Positions 24,113 through 32,684 of a stretch of DNA of 64,000 nt are shown here, in pieces; position 1 is the first letter of the stretch, and every line of letters begins with the position of its first letter. The DNA lies in contig UQCF01000003.1 in NCBI GenBank assembly GCA_900539465.1, positions 93,951-157,950 of the forward strand, read 5' to 3'. Below the pieces are notes generated by a model. That model had not been told where the DNA came from. It ran no database searches and saw only the letters and a list, made by a program, of their open reading frames with translations. A program made the position numbers and the translations under genes. Source of the DNA: an uncultured Ruminococcus sp. Lineage in GTDB: Bacteria; Bacillota; Clostridia; Oscillospirales; Acutalibacteraceae.

Positions 24113-25276
24113 ATGCTTAATAAAGTTATGTCAATTATTTGCGCGGTGATTATGTTTATTGTTCCAACGGCAAACATCCCGAAGTTTGAAGCAGAGGCAG
24201 AAAAATTCAAGTCAAACTACACATATGTTTATGTTCACGGCCTGGGCGGCTGGGGCGAATACGATATTGCCGATCGCGTTGTTCCTTATTGGGGAACAAT
24301 GGGCGGCTCACTGATGAAATATCTCAATGCGCGCGGCTTTGACTGCGTTGCCGCCGCCGTTTCACCGATAGAGAGCTGCTGGGACAGGGCTTGCGAGCTT
24401 TATGCCCAGTTGACCGGAACCCGAACCGACTACGGCAAACATCATTCTCAAGCTAATAATCACAAGCGTTACGGGCCTGATTACACCGGAAGACCGCTGA
24501 TTGAAAATTTTGATGCCGAGCACAAAATCAATCTTCTCGGTCATTCATTCGGCGGTGCAACGGTTTTGCAGTTTTTGGATTTGATGGCAGACGGAAGCGA
24601 GGAGGAAAGAGCCTGCACCGCAGAGAGCGAGCTTTCCGAGCTTTTTAAGGGAAATAAAACCGATTGGGTATATTCCGTAACAACGCTTGCCGCACCGCTG
24701 AACGGTACAACGGCATATTACATAAAAGATGAGATTTTAAGCGATAAAAATGCCACTGCCGAGGAGCTTCTTGTAGCCTGTGCCGTAGGAATACTTACCG
24801 AGCCCATCCCCGACGGAAGAAACAAGCTTGACAACGCCGGATATGATATGGAAATTGACCGTGCAATGTCGCTTTGTGACACATGGGAAACGCAAAAAGG
24901 CGTGTATTATTTTTCATATGCCTGTGATGTTACATATCTTGACGAAAACGGCGTCAGAACCTTTGATCGAAATGATTTGGAGCTTCTTTTCCGCGGCTCT
25001 GCGGACAGAATAACAAATTGGAGCGGTGAAACACCGTCGGGATATAAGCTTGATGAAAAATGGCAGGCAAACGACGGTCTTGTAAACACAGTTTCGGCAC
25101 TCGCGCCATATAATGCGGAGCGGGTCGATTATGATAAAGACAACATAAAACCGGGGGTTTGGAATGTTATGCCGATTTATCACGGTGATCATATGTCGCT
25201 TCAGGGCGGAATGTTAAACACAAATAACATAAGGCTGTTCTACGCAGAGCACCTCAGCACGATAAATGAGCTGTAA
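24113..25276 (+). CDS. Secreted lipase-like alpha/beta hydrolase
   Basis: The 387-residue protein resembles family I.5-type bacterial lipases. An N-terminal signal or anchor (about 1-20) precedes the oxyanion strand YVHGLGGWGEYD (about 40-51), the nucleophile elbow GHSFGG (Ser145), a segment NDGLVNTVSALAP near the calcium/acid loop, and HGDHMSLQG carrying the likely catalytic His near the C-terminus. Short-chain esters or triacylglycerols are possible substrates. It has a good AGGAGG site, its own promoter and a bidirectional terminator shared with yajC. Confidence 0.82.
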   Translation: MLNKVMSIICAVIMFIVPTANIPKFEAEAEKFKSNYTYVYVHGLGGWGEYDIADRVVPYWGTMGGSLMKYLNARGFDCVAAAVSPIESCWDRACELYAQLTGTRTDYGKHHSQANNHKRYGPDYTGRPLIENFDAEHKINLLGHSFGGATVLQFLDLMADGSEEERACTAESELSELFKGNKTDWVYSVTTLAAPLNGTTAYYIKDEILSDKNATAEELLVACAVGILTEPIPDGRNKLDNAGYDMEIDRAMSLCDTWETQKGVYYFSYACDVTYLDENGVRTFDRNDLELLFRGSADRITNWSGETPSGYKLDEKWQANDGLVNTVSALAPYNAERVDYDKDNIKPGVWNVMPIYHGDHMSLQGGMLNTNNIRLFYAEHLSTINEL

Positions 25277-25288
25277 CAAAGTTATATT

Positions 25289-25318
25289 AAAAGGAGCTGC
25301 CGAACGGCAGCTCCTTTT
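25289..25318. terminator. Bidirectional terminator (lipase gene / yajC)
   Basis: AAAAGGAGCTGCCG-AA-CGGCAGCTCCTTTT is a perfect 14-bp stem with A and T tracts on both sides, between two convergent genes. Confidence 0.9.
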
Positions 25319-25321
25319 AAA

Positions 25322-25723
25322 TCAATATTTGTCTTCAATATCTTCTTTTTTCTTCTTTTTGCCCTTGCCCTTTGCCTCAAGGCGTGCTTCTTTTTCTTTT
25401 TGCTGGGCGGCCTTTGCGGCCTCTCTCTCTGCGGCAAGCTTCTCGTTTGCGGTGTTATTGGTGCTTACTGCCCAGCGAGAAATTTTAAGCTTGTTTTTAT
25501 CTGCGCCGGTTTCGATTATAAGAGCGTCCTCTTTAACTGTAACAACGCGACCCATGATTCCGCCGATTGTTGTTATCTCGTCGCCTACCTGAATATTATC
25601 ACGCATTGTCTGCTCTTCTTTTTGTCTTTTGCGCTGCGGTCTGATGGTTAAGAAATACATAATAGCGAGCATTGCCACTATCATTATCCACATCATTGAT
25701 GAACTACTGCCTTGTCCTAACAT
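25322..25723 (-). CDS. yajC: Preprotein translocase subunit YajC
   Basis: YajC associates with SecDF. The 133-residue protein has a glycine/serine N-terminus, one transmembrane helix (MMWIMIVAMLAIMYFLTIRP), the YajC core (RDNIQVGDEITTIGGIMGRV) and a C-terminal tail made almost wholly of Lys, Glu and Ala that is longer than usual. The ATG at 25723 has GGAGG 8 bases upstream; the longer frame begins with a TTG inside that site and is rejected. It lies downstream of queA and tgt, the standard arrangement. Confidence 0.93.
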   Translation of the reverse strand: MLGQGSSSSMMWIMIVAMLAIMYFLTIRPQRKRQKEEQTMRDNIQVGDEITTIGGIMGRVVTVKEDALIIETGADKNKLKISRWAVSTNNTANEKLAAEREAAKAAQQKEKEARLEAKGKGKKKKKEDIEDKY

Positions 25724-25835
25724 TATCTGTACCTCCAAATAAATATCTTAATTATTATAACTGACAATCAAAGCTTTTTCAAGCTTTTTTTAATATTTAA
25801 CAATATAGACATATTTTGTGTCACTTTTGCAACAA

Positions 25836-26969
25836 TTATATGCGCGTATCTAAAAGATCGGTGTATTTTTCTTTGAACTCATCAAAAGTTCCGTCGTCCA
25901 AAGAGTCACGAATCTTTTGCATGAGCGTATTATAGAACCAGAGGTTGTGAGTTACGCAAAGGCGCATTGCAAGCATTTCTTTTGCCTTGAACAGGTGCCT
26001 TATATATGCCTTTGAATGTCTGCGGCAGGTCGGGCAGGAACAGCCCTCTTCAATGGGCGTATTGTCCTTTTCATATTTTGCATTGTTTATGTTTATAATG
26101 CCTTTCATTGTGAAAAGGTGCCCGTGGCGTGCGTTGCGGCTCGGCATTACGCAGTCAAAAAGATCAACGCCTCTGCTCACGCCCTCAAGTATATTGCCGG
26201 GTGTGCCGACACCCATAAGATAGCGTATTTTATTCTTGGGGGCATACGGCTCAACGGCAGAAATTATGCGGTACATATCCTCTTTGGGCTCACCCACGGC
26301 AAGTCCGCCTATTGCGTAGCCGTCAAGGTCAAGCTCGGCGATTTTTTGCATATTCTCTATTCTCAGCTCATCAAATGTGCAGCCCTGATTTATGCCGAAA
26401 AGGAGCTGGTCTTTATTGAGCGTATCGGGCAAAGCCTTGAGGCGTTCCATCTCATCCTTGCATCGGCAAAGCCAGCGCACCGTTCTTTCGCATGAACGCT
26501 TGGCATATTCGTATGTCGCGGGATTTTCTACGCATTCGTCAAAAGCCATTGCTATTGTTGAGGCAAGGTTTGACTGTATTCTCATGCTCTCTTCGGGTCC
26601 CATAAAAATGCGTCTGCCGTCAACGTGTGAAGCAAAGGTCACACCCTCTTCTTTTATTTTGCGAAGAGAAGCGAGCGAAAAAACCTGAAATCCGCCGCTG
26701 TCGGTGAGCACGGGACCTTGCCAGCCGGTAAATTTTCTTATTCCGCCGAGCTCTTTTATAAGCTCGTCCCCCGGTCTTACATGCAAATGATATGTGTTGC
26801 AAAGCTGAACCTGACAGCCTATGTCTTTGAGGTCATATGCATCCAGCGCACCTTTTATCGCGCCGCAGGTCGCAACATTCTGAAAAGCCGGGGTCTGCAC
26901 CGTGCCGTGAACAGTGGTGAACTCCCCTCGCCTTGCTTTGCCTTGTGTTTTTAATATTTTAAGAGCCAA
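25836..26969 (-). CDS. tgt: tRNA-guanine transglycosylase
   Basis: Tgt exchanges G34 of GUN anticodons for preQ1 in queuosine synthesis. The 377-residue TIM-barrel enzyme shows LTDSGGFQVFSL (substrate Asp), the GGLAVGEP motif, the second aspartate region LMGVGTPGNILEGV-RGVDLFDCV, and a zinc site with CSCPTC and a following His. The likely start is TTG 26969, which has GGAGG 8 bases upstream and gives the standard N-terminus ALKILKTQGKARRG. It overlaps the queA stop by 11 bases. A longer frame starting at 26999 lies inside queA and lacks a site. Confidence 0.95.
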   Translation of the reverse strand: MALKILKTQGKARRGEFTTVHGTVQTPAFQNVATCGAIKGALDAYDLKDIGCQVQLCNTYHLHVRPGDELIKELGGIRKFTGWQGPVLTDSGGFQVFSLASLRKIKEEGVTFASHVDGRRIFMGPEESMRIQSNLASTIAMAFDECVENPATYEYAKRSCERTVRWLCRCKDEMERLKALPDTLNKDQLLFGINQGCTFDELRIENMQKIAELDLDGYAIGGLAVGEPKEDMYRIISAVEPYAPKNKIRYLMGVGTPGNILEGVSRGVDLFDCVMPSRNARHGHLFTMKGIININNAKYEKDNTPIEEGCSCPTCRRHSKAYIRHLFKAKEMLAMRLCVTHNLWFYNTLMQKIRDSLDDGTFDEFKEKYTDLLDTRI

Positions 26970-28008
26970 TTCCCGTACCTCCGATAATGAGCATTGCATC
27001 GCCGAAGCTGAAAAATCTGTATTTTTCTTCTACCGCGATTTTGTATGCGTTCATTGTTTTTTCGTAGCCGCAAAATGCGCTGACAAGCATTATCAGCGTA
27101 CTCTCGGGCAAATGAAAGTTTGTGACAAGAGCGTCTATACACTTGAATTTGTAGCCGGGGTAAATGAATATGCTCGTCCAATCGTCATACTCGCAAACCT
27201 CACCCTTGGCTTGGCATACGGATTCGAGCGTGCGGCAGCAGGTGGTGCCTACGGCTACTACTCGTCCGCCGTTTTTCTTGGTGTTGTTTATAAGCTCGGC
27301 CGTTTCTTTCGGAATACTGTAATGCTCGGAGTGCATTTTGTGATCCTCTATATTATCTGCCTTTACGGGGCGGAAAGTGCCGAGACCGACATGGAGCGTA
27401 ACGAAGCCGACTTTTATTCCCTTTGCCTTTATTTTTTGAAGCAATTCTTCGGTAAAATGAAGCCCCGCCGTCGGAGCAGCCGCCGAGCCGAGCTCACGCG
27501 AATAAACAGTCTGATAACGTTCTTTATCGTCAAGATGCTCGGTTATGTAATGCGGCAAAGGCATTTCGCCGATTTTATCAAGTGCGTCAAAAAAGTTTAC
27601 ACCCGAATAAGTGAATTTTGCTATTCTGTTGCCGTTCGGCAAAACGCGGAGCACTTCTGCCTTCATAATTCCGTCGCCGAAAACAAATCTTGTGCCCTCT
27701 TTGGCTCTTTTGCCGGGACCTGCGAGAACCTCCCACACATCTTTTTCTTCTTGATTGAGAAGCAAAAACTCAACCTTTGCGCCCGTTCCCTCTTTTATGC
27801 CGTAAATTCTGGCAGGGAGCACGCGCGTATCGTTTAAGATAAGGCAGTCGCCCTCTTTAAGATAGTCGCATATATCATAAAAATGCCTGTGGGCAACAGC
27901 GCCCGTGTCTTTATCAAGCACCATAAGGCGCGAGGCGTCTCTCGGCTCAATCGGGTGCTGGGCTATAAGCTCCTGCGGCAAATCGTAGTAAAAATCGCTT
28001 GTTTTCAT
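26959..28008 (-). CDS. queA: S-adenosylmethionine:tRNA ribosyltransferase-isomerase
   Basis: QueA transfers and rearranges the ribose of S-adenosylmethionine onto preQ1-tRNA to make epoxyqueuosine. The 349-residue protein has the family N-terminus MKTSDFYYDLPQELIAQHP, DASRLMVLD, the central SAAAPTAGLHFTEEL and the late TNFHLPESTLIMLVSAF signature. The ATG at 28008 is chosen over one two codons upstream because it stands 7-8 bases from the AGAGG site. It begins the queA-tgt-yajC unit. The final enzyme QueG/QueH is not in this window. Confidence 0.95.
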   Translation of the reverse strand: MKTSDFYYDLPQELIAQHPIEPRDASRLMVLDKDTGAVAHRHFYDICDYLKEGDCLILNDTRVLPARIYGIKEGTGAKVEFLLLNQEEKDVWEVLAGPGKRAKEGTRFVFGDGIMKAEVLRVLPNGNRIAKFTYSGVNFFDALDKIGEMPLPHYITEHLDDKERYQTVYSRELGSAAAPTAGLHFTEELLQKIKAKGIKVGFVTLHVGLGTFRPVKADNIEDHKMHSEHYSIPKETAELINNTKKNGGRVVAVGTTCCRTLESVCQAKGEVCEYDDWTSIFIYPGYKFKCIDALVTNFHLPESTLIMLVSAFCGYEKTMNAYKIAVEEKYRFFSFGDAMLIIGGTGIGS

Positions 28009-28095
28009 CAACATGACCTCTTAGCATACAAATATAATATACAAATAAATATAAAATATAAAACAATCTTTGTTAAAAATTCCACATCAAAAAGA

Positions 28096-28127
28096 TTGAC
28101 TGACCTAATATAAAATGTTAATATTAG
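28096..28127 (+). promoter_or_regulatory. Possible promoter of the asd-dap operon with an inverted repeat
   Basis: TTGACT (28096-28101), 17-base spacer, TAATAT (28119-28124). The inverted repeat CTAATAT-N9-ATATTAG (28105-28127) overlaps the -10 element and could be an operator. The rest of the 200-base gap up to 28215 is AT-rich; no lysine riboswitch core was recognised. Confidence 0.35.
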
Positions 28128-28215
28128 ATGATTATAGTCAGCCCGTATATTATATTGCACATCGGGTCAAAAAACAATAGTTTTTTTATTTTTCTTTAGA
28201 ATAAGAGGTTATGTT

Positions 28216-29304
28216 ATGAAGAAGTACAAGGTAGGTATTATAGGCGCAACAGGAATGGTAGGTCAAAGATTTGCTTCATTACTTGAAAACCACCCGTGGT
28301 TTGAGCCGGTACTTGTTGCGGCAAGCCCCCGTTCGGCAGGCAAAACATATGAAGAGGCTGTAGGCAAACGCTGGTGTATGCCCACCCCCATGCCCGAAAA
28401 AATGAAAAACTTCATAGTTATGAACGCCGACGCAGACGTTGAAAAAATCGCTTCTATGGTTGATTTTGTTTTTTGCGCGGTAGATATGAAAAAAGACGAA
28501 ATAAAAGCTCTTGAAGAGAGATATGCAAAGGCAGAGTGCCCCGTTGTTTCAAACAACAGCGCACACAGATTTACACCCGACGTACCCATGGTTGTGCCGG
28601 AGCTCAACGCCGCTCACACCGCGGTTATAAAGTCTCAGCGCAAACGCCTCGGCACAAAGCGCGGATTTATCGCCGTTAAATCCAACTGCTCGCTTCAAAG
28701 CTATGTTCCGGCAATATATCCGCTTGACAAGGCAGGCTACAAAGTAAAGGACGTACTTGTTTGCACATACCAGGCAATTTCGGGTGCAGGCAAAACATTT
28801 GAGACTTGGCCCGAGATGCTCGATAACGTTATCCCCTATATCGGAGGAGAAGAAGAAAAAAGCGAGCAGGAGCCGCTTAAAATCTGGGGCAAGGTTGAGG
28901 ACGGAGTTATCAAAACCGCAGACTCCCCCAACTTCACGGCTCAGTGCATAAGAGTTCCCGTATCAAACGGTCACATGGGTGCTGTTTTTGTAAGATTTGA
29001 AAACGAGGCTCCCTCTAAAGAAGAAATACTCAAGGTATGGAAAGAATACTCGGCAGAGCCGCAGGAATATGAGCTTCCGAGTGCTCCGAAGCAGTTCCTT
29101 CACTATTTCACAGAGGATAATCTGCCTCAGACCAAGCTTCAGCGCGACCTTGAGGGCGGCATGGCAGTCAGCATAGGCCGTTTGCGTGAAGATACACAGT
29201 ATGACTACAAATTTGTTTGCCTTTCACATAACACACTGCGCGGAGCAGCCGGCGGAGCGGTTCTGCTTGCCGAGCTTCTTTGCCGCCAGGGTTATATGGA
29301 TTAA
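28216..29304 (+). CDS. asd: Aspartate-semialdehyde dehydrogenase (archaeal/fungal-type)
   Basis: Asd reduces aspartyl phosphate to aspartate semialdehyde, the branch point to lysine/DAP, methionine and threonine. The 362-residue protein has the Rossmann start GIIGATGMVGQRF, the catalytic cysteine in KSNCSLQ (Cys158) and the acid-rich GGEEEKSE segment typical of the archaeal/fungal-like subclass rather than the usual bacterial one. A conserved His lies in the C-terminal RVPVSNGHMG. It is first in the asd-dapA-dapB-ACT operon and supplies meso-DAP for MurE. Confidence 0.95.
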   Translation: MKKYKVGIIGATGMVGQRFASLLENHPWFEPVLVAASPRSAGKTYEEAVGKRWCMPTPMPEKMKNFIVMNADADVEKIASMVDFVFCAVDMKKDEIKALEERYAKAECPVVSNNSAHRFTPDVPMVVPELNAAHTAVIKSQRKRLGTKRGFIAVKSNCSLQSYVPAIYPLDKAGYKVKDVLVCTYQAISGAGKTFETWPEMLDNVIPYIGGEEEKSEQEPLKIWGKVEDGVIKTADSPNFTAQCIRVPVSNGHMGAVFVRFENEAPSKEEILKVWKEYSAEPQEYELPSAPKQFLHYFTEDNLPQTKLQRDLEGGMAVSIGRLREDTQYDYKFVCLSHNTLRGAAGGAVLLAELLCRQGYMD

Positions 29305-29326
29305 GCTTTGACGGAGGTTAGACAAC

Positions 29327-30214
29327 ATGAAAAAAACAGTTTTTACAGGTGCGGCAGTTGCGATAGTTACCCCCTTTGATAAGGACAACAAAATTAACTA
29401 TAAAAAGCTTGCCGAGCTTATTGATTTTCAGATAGAAAACTCCACGGACGCAATTGTTATCTGCGGCACATCGGGCGAAGGCCCCACCCTCACGCATGAG
29501 GAGCACGCGGAGGCAATAAGATTTACAGCCGAATATGTTGCAGGCCGTGTACCCGTAATTGCAGGCACGGGCAGCAACGACACAGAGTATGCCGTTAAGC
29601 TCTCTAACGAGGCGGAAAAAGACGGCGTTGACGCGCTTTTGATGGTTACCCCCTACTACAACAAGACCTCGCAGCTCGGTCTTATAAAGCATTATGAATA
29701 TATTAACGACCGCGTAAGCACGCCCATAATCCTTTATAACGTACCCGGCAGAACAGGCGTAAACATTAAACCGCAGACATATTTTGAGCTTTCAAAAATG
29801 AGCAATGTTGTTGCCACAAAAGAGGCAAACGGAGATATTTCGTCAATGCTTGAAACACTTGCTCTTTGCGGCGATAATCTTGATCTTTACACGGGCAACG
29901 ACGACCAGACGGCTCCCGTTATCGCTATCGGCGGCAAGGGCGTTATCTCGGTTCTCTCAAACGTTGCGCCGAAAGCCGCTCACGACATGGCAATCGCAGG
30001 CTGCAACGGCGATATAAAGAAGTGCACCGAGATGCAGCTTCAGTATCTTGACCTTTGCCACGACCTTTTCTGCGACGTCAACCCCATCCCCGTAAAAGAG
30101 GCTATGAACATGATGGGTATGGACGTCGGTCCCTGCCGTCTGCCCCTTTATGAGATGAGCGAGAGCAACAAGGCAAAGCTTAAAGCTACACTGGAAAAAC
30201 ATTCGCTTATATGA
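29327..30214 (+). CDS. dapA: 4-hydroxy-tetrahydrodipicolinate synthase
   Basis: DapA condenses pyruvate with aspartate semialdehyde. The 295-residue TIM-barrel protein has the Schiff-base lysine in ATKEANGD (Lys165), the catalytic Tyr in LYNVPGRTG (Tyr137) and the GTSGEGPTLT phosphate-binding-like loop. Spacing, length and motifs fit DapA rather than N-acetylneuraminate lyase, and the asd/dapB neighbours support this. A 22-base gap with a GGAGG site separates it from asd. Confidence 0.96.
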   Translation: MKKTVFTGAAVAIVTPFDKDNKINYKKLAELIDFQIENSTDAIVICGTSGEGPTLTHEEHAEAIRFTAEYVAGRVPVIAGTGSNDTEYAVKLSNEAEKDGVDALLMVTPYYNKTSQLGLIKHYEYINDRVSTPIILYNVPGRTGVNIKPQTYFELSKMSNVVATKEANGDISSMLETLALCGDNLDLYTGNDDQTAPVIAIGGKGVISVLSNVAPKAAHDMAIAGCNGDIKKCTEMQLQYLDLCHDLFCDVNPIPVKEAMNMMGMDVGPCRLPLYEMSESNKAKLKATLEKHSLI

Positions 30215-30233
30215 TATAATTAAATCGCAATCA

Positions 30234-30261
30234 GGAGCTGTTTCTCTTTTGATTCAGCTCC
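30234..30261 (+). terminator. Intercistronic hairpin between dapA and dapB
   Basis: A perfect 7-bp stem (GGAGCTG / CAGCTCC, 14-base loop) followed by AAAATTTTAATTT. It is a weak terminator or processing site that could lower dapB expression relative to dapA. Confidence 0.45.
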
Positions 30262-30291
30262 AAAATTTTAATTTGATTAGGAAGTGGCAAA

Positions 30292-31050
30292 ATGACAGAT
30301 ATAATCCTCAGCGGCTGCGGCGGAAAAATGGGTAAAAATATTGCAGACTGTGTAAGCGGCAGAGACGACTGCCGCATAATCGCCGGCATAGACCTCAAGG
30401 CGGACGAAAATTCTCCGTTCCCGATATACACAAGTGCAGACAAGTTTAACGGCAAAGCCGATGTTATAATAGATTTTTCTCACCCCTCTGCTCTTGACTC
30501 TATTGTAGACTACGCTGTGAGGACAGGCACCCCGGCAGTAATCGCCACCACGGGTCTGAGTGCAGAACAGACAGAGAAAATTCACGAAGCGTCAAAAAAA
30601 GTGCCGATGTTTTTCACTGCAAATATGTCGCTCGGCGTAAGCCTTTTGACAGAGCTTGCACAAAAAGCGGCAAGGGTTCTCGGCAACGATTTTGATATTG
30701 AGATAATCGAACGCCACCACAATCAAAAAATCGACGCTCCGAGCGGTACGGCTCTTATGCTTGCGGACGCAATATCCTCTCAGCTTGAGGGCGACACAAA
30801 ATATGAATACGACAGACATTCAAAACGTGAGAAACGCTCTAAAAACGAAATCGGTATTCATGCCGTAAGAGGCGGCACAATAGTCGGAGAGCATGAGATT
30901 ATGTTTGCCGGCAACGACGAGATAATCACACTTTCTCACAGCGCGCGCTCAAAGCAGATTTTTGCCGTCGGTGCGATCAACGCCGCGCTGTTTTTAAAAG
31001 GCAAAAAACCCGGTCTTTACACCATGAAAGAGCTTGTAGAAGCCAAATAA
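30292..31050 (+). CDS. dapB: 4-hydroxy-tetrahydrodipicolinate reductase
   Basis: DapB reduces the DapA product to tetrahydrodipicolinate with NAD(P)H. The 252-residue protein has the nucleotide-binding start ILSGCGGKMGKNIADCV, the catalytic ERHHNQKIDAPSGTA region with conserved His and Lys, and the C-terminal GAINAALFLKGKKPGLYTM signature. It continues the lysine operon; the ACT-domain gene begins 12 bases later. Confidence 0.96.
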   Translation: MTDIILSGCGGKMGKNIADCVSGRDDCRIIAGIDLKADENSPFPIYTSADKFNGKADVIIDFSHPSALDSIVDYAVRTGTPAVIATTGLSAEQTEKIHEASKKVPMFFTANMSLGVSLLTELAQKAARVLGNDFDIEIIERHHNQKIDAPSGTALMLADAISSQLEGDTKYEYDRHSKREKRSKNEIGIHAVRGGTIVGEHEIMFAGNDEIITLSHSARSKQIFAVGAINAALFLKGKKPGLYTMKELVEAK

Positions 31051-31062
31051 GGAGGATTTAAT

Positions 31063-31524
31063 ATGTCAGTTATAGAAAACATTGCCGTAACAGAAGAAAA
31101 CACCTTAATATCACTCCACGGCTCACCCGCCGACATCGGCATGGTATCAAAAATTTTCTCTATGATTTCGGCAGAGAATATAGACGTTGATATGATTTCG
31201 CAATCACCGCAGGACGGCCGCTTTTCAGACCTTTCATTCACGGTGAACGACAGCGATTTTGTCAAAATTATGAAGATTGCCGGCGAAATCAGAAACTTTA
31301 ACCCCACACTTAAAATAAGCGTCAGCAGCGGCAACAGCAAAATATCGGTTTACGGCGAAGAAATGAACGGCACGCCCGGCGTTGCAGCAAAGGTTTTTGA
31401 AGCCGTTTCAAACGTCGGCTGTGATATAAGAATGATCACAACCTCCGATGTTACCATCTCTCTTCTCGTGGCTCAGGTTGACACCGCAAAATGCGTCAGC
31501 GCCATAGAAAAAGCTTTTAACTAA
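31063..31524 (+). CDS. Free-standing tandem ACT-domain protein resembling the aspartokinase regulatory region
   Basis: The 153-residue protein consists of two ACT-like halves and no kinase domain. The first (about 1-75) has the HGSPADIGMVSKIFSMISAENIDVDMISQ pattern, and the second (about 80-153) has GVAAKVFEAVSNVGCDIRMITTSD. Both closely follow the aspartokinase C-terminal ACT pair, including the conserved 'I-x-M-I-T/S' strand. It has no upstream kinase remnant: dapB precedes it directly. It may be a lysine sensor acting on a separate aspartokinase, analogous to the independently made beta subunit of some LysC enzymes; this is inference. Confidence 0.82.
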   Translation: MSVIENIAVTEENTLISLHGSPADIGMVSKIFSMISAENIDVDMISQSPQDGRFSDLSFTVNDSDFVKIMKIAGEIRNFNPTLKISVSSGNSKISVYGEEMNGTPGVAAKVFEAVSNVGCDIRMITTSDVTISLLVAQVDTAKCVSAIEKAFN

Positions 31525-31533
31525 GTCTTTACT

Positions 31534-31561
31534 TTTACGGTTTAGTGTGTTATCATATGAT
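31534..31561 (+). promoter_or_regulatory. Possible promoter of yerC-methyltransferase-hslO
   Basis: TTTACG (31534-31539), 16-base spacer, TATGAT (31556-31561), 65 bases before yerC. Confidence 0.4.
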
Positions 31562-31626
31562 TAGTTCCACAATAACAGTTACGCTCGGCTTATAACCTAA
31601 ATCACCGCCGGGCAGGAGGCTTTGAT

Positions 31627-31920
31627 ATGCACGAAAAAATCAAGGATTCAAACGTAGACTTTCTTTTTAAAGCAATTCTTGAACTTAAAGATATGGACGA
31701 GTGCTATGACTTTTTTGAAGATCTTTGCACGGTTACAGAGCTTAAAGCACTCTCACAGAGAATTGTTGTTGCAAAAATGCTCAGAGACAACAAGGTTTAC
31801 AGCGATATTGTTGAGCAAACAGGCGCAAGCACCGCAACAATCAGCAGAGTTAACCGATCTTTAAGATACGGCTGTGACGGCTACGAAAAGCTTTTTTTAA
31901 GGATAGATTCAAAAGAATGA
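31627..31920 (+). CDS. TrpR-related YerC/YecD family DNA-binding protein
   Basis: The 97-residue protein matches the YerC/YecD branch of the TrpR superfamily: FEDLCTVTELKALSQRIVVAKML followed by a helix-turn-helix (VYSDIVEQTGASTATISRVNRSL) and GCDGYEKL. It is a likely transcriptional regulator, although the effector and targets are unknown for most members. It has a GGAGG site and overlaps the methyltransferase gene by 4 bases (ATGA), so the two are translationally coupled. Confidence 0.92.
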   Translation: MHEKIKDSNVDFLFKAILELKDMDECYDFFEDLCTVTELKALSQRIVVAKMLRDNKVYSDIVEQTGASTATISRVNRSLRYGCDGYEKLFLRIDSKE

Positions 31921-32684
31921 GCGGATACGGTATTTTTTCACAATATTACGATTCCCTTATGGATAATGTTGACTATAAAAAGCGTGCAGAATATTTCCGC
32001 ACGCTTCTTATGCGTTACGGGGTTAAAGACGGCGCAGAGATAGTTGACCTCGGCTGCGGCACGGGCAAACTCACTTCAGAGCTTGCCGAAATGGGATATG
32101 ACATGACGGGCGTTGATATATCCCCCGATATGCTGTGCGAGGCAAGGAACAATGCCTCCGACAAGAGTCTTGATATTTTGCTGCTGTGCCAGAGCATGGA
32201 CGAGCTTGACCTCTACGGCACGGTTGACGCGGCAATCAGCACGTTTGACAGCATAAATCACCTTGAAAGTGCCGAAAGCGTTAAAGAAACATTCAAAAAA
32301 GTCGGGCTTTTTATGAACCCGGGCGGCATATTTATTTTTGATATAAATACACTCTATAAGCACCGAAACATTCTCGGCAATAACTCTTTTGTTTATGACA
32401 CGGACGATGTATTCTGCGTTTGGCAAAACTTTATAAACGATGACGACAGCGTTGACATCTCTCTTGATTTTTTTGAGCGCGGCGAAAATGATATGTATAT
32501 GCGAACCTGCGAGAGCTTTAAAGAGCGTGCATACGACATTGATATGATTAAAAAATGGCTTTGCGACGCGGAATTTGAAATTGCCGAAATTACCGACGAT
32601 TTGAGCGGCAATCCGCCGACCGAAGAAACGCAAAGACTTCTTATAATTGCAAAATACTGCGGAAAGAAGGAGCAAAATGGATAA
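31917..32684 (+). CDS. Class I SAM-dependent methyltransferase
   Basis: The 255-residue protein has the SAM-binding motif I EIVDLGCGTGKLTSELA, motif II around DMTGVDISPDMLCEA and a post-motif strand GTVDAAISTFDSINHL. The C-terminal part resembles the clostridial methyltransferases found beside yerC. The substrate is unknown. Its last codons overlap the start of hslO by 8 bases, so yerC, this gene and hslO form one coupled unit. Confidence 0.88.
   Translation: MSGYGIFSQYYDSLMDNVDYKKRAEYFRTLLMRYGVKDGAEIVDLGCGTGKLTSELAEMGYDMTGVDISPDMLCEARNNASDKSLDILLLCQSMDELDLYGTVDAAISTFDSINHLESAESVKETFKKVGLFMNPGGIFIFDINTLYKHRNILGNNSFVYDTDDVFCVWQNFINDDDSVDISLDFFERGENDMYMRTCESFKERAYDIDMIKKWLCDAEFEIAEITDDLSGNPPTEETQRLLIIAKYCGKKEQNG

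Noticed and set aside
28015..28215. Lysine riboswitch before asd
   Set aside because: The 200-base gap lacks the conserved lysine-box core and any terminator or sequestering stem; only a small AT-rich inverted repeat is present.
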